A program made the translations under genes and the position numbers. Source: Bacillota bacterium (GTDB lineage: Bacteria > Bacillota > Bacilli > Bacillales_B > DSM-18226). From it: 6,122 bases of DNA. Shown here piece by piece: positions 6,010 to 6,122 of this stretch. Location: contig JAKACS010000207.1 in the NCBI GenBank assembly GCA_021821235.1, positions 1 through 6,122 of the forward strand, given 5' to 3'. The notes under the pieces were generated by a model. It was not told where the DNA came from, did not search any database, and worked only from the letters and a program-made list of their open reading frames with translations. The number at the start of each line of letters is the position of its first letter. The stretch's first letter is position 1.

Positions 6010-6122
6010 ACAGAGGCGTAGTTGCCCTTATCACGCTCAAAACGGCACGTCCTGTGCCTTTCGCCTGACTAGGGCATCCTCGAAAAAGCTGTCGCTTTTC
6101 CTTCGTGCGATGATTAAGCTGC
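6010..6122. repeat. Hairpin-rich intergenic element, candidate interspersed repeat
   Basis: No gene is supported here. The stretch is packed with short inverted repeats: GGCAC/GTGCC (6044-6048 and 6054-6058), AAAAGC/GCTTTT (6084-6089 and 6094-6099, extended by CGA/TCG across a bulge), TGCCCT/AGGGCA (6023-6028 and 6071-6076) and AGGCG/CGCCT (6014-6018 and 6062-6066). The last two longer-range pairings enclose or cross the GGCAC hairpin. It is visibly less AT-rich than 5934-5990. This could be an interspersed repeat as seen in many Bacillus intergenic regions, or a structured RNA. It runs off the window edge and I do not recognise a named family. Confidence 0.35.

Noticed and set aside
5970..6122. 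Minus-strand open frame of about 50 codons running in from the window edge
   Set aside because: It has no start in the window and no recognisable protein sequence, and it crosses several hairpins. It is better explained as open frame by chance in a structured element.
1..6122. CRISPR array, transposon or prophage signatures
   Set aside because: No regularly spaced direct repeats, transposase reading frames, target-site duplications or phage-type genes were seen.

Overview
The window looks like chromosomal DNA of a Bacillaceae-type low-GC Gram-positive. The supporting evidence is AT-rich sequence, purine-rich Shine-Dalgarno sites (AAGGGAG, AAAGGGG), a Bacillus-like Fur operator, a classical lipobox, and proteins that read like Bacillus membrane transporters. 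I cannot name the genus. If the reading of the small gene at 4391-4669 is right, the organism also decodes UGA as selenocysteine, which is uncommon in Bacillales.

Layout: (1) 33-2264, plus strand, an MMPL/RND-type exporter. (2) 2274-2309, a perfect 15-bp hairpin flanked by A and T runs, serving as a shared terminator for two convergent units. (3) Minus strand, 4182 down to 2321, a two-gene operon of an FTR1-family iron permease (start 4182) and a small lipoprotein (start 2695). The genes overlap by ATGA, and the operon starts from a strong sigma-A-like promoter carrying two Fur boxes. (4) Minus strand, 4669-4391, a gene for a 92-residue HesB/IscA-like protein, interrupted at codon 33 by an in-frame TGA where the family has its conserved cysteine. 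A bacterial SECIS-like hairpin follows the TGA and an intrinsic terminator (4349-4380) follows the gene. (5) Minus strand, 5933-4782, a CPA2 Na+/H+ antiporter with a GTG start. (6) 5939-6122, a hairpin-rich intergenic stretch running off the window edge that resembles a structured repeat or leader.

How the genes fit together: the FTR1 permease and its lipoprotein form a compact iron-uptake unit that should be switched on by iron starvation. The lipoprotein is related to the two extracytoplasmic repeats inside the permease, with W, E, Y and E at identical spacing in all three copies. The HesB-like protein next door plausibly handles iron-sulfur clusters, so the central minus-strand block is linked to iron. 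The antiporter and the MMPL exporter have no obvious functional tie to it.

The item most likely to be missed by automated annotation is the selenocysteine HesB-like gene: gene callers stop at the TGA and report nothing or a pseudogene.
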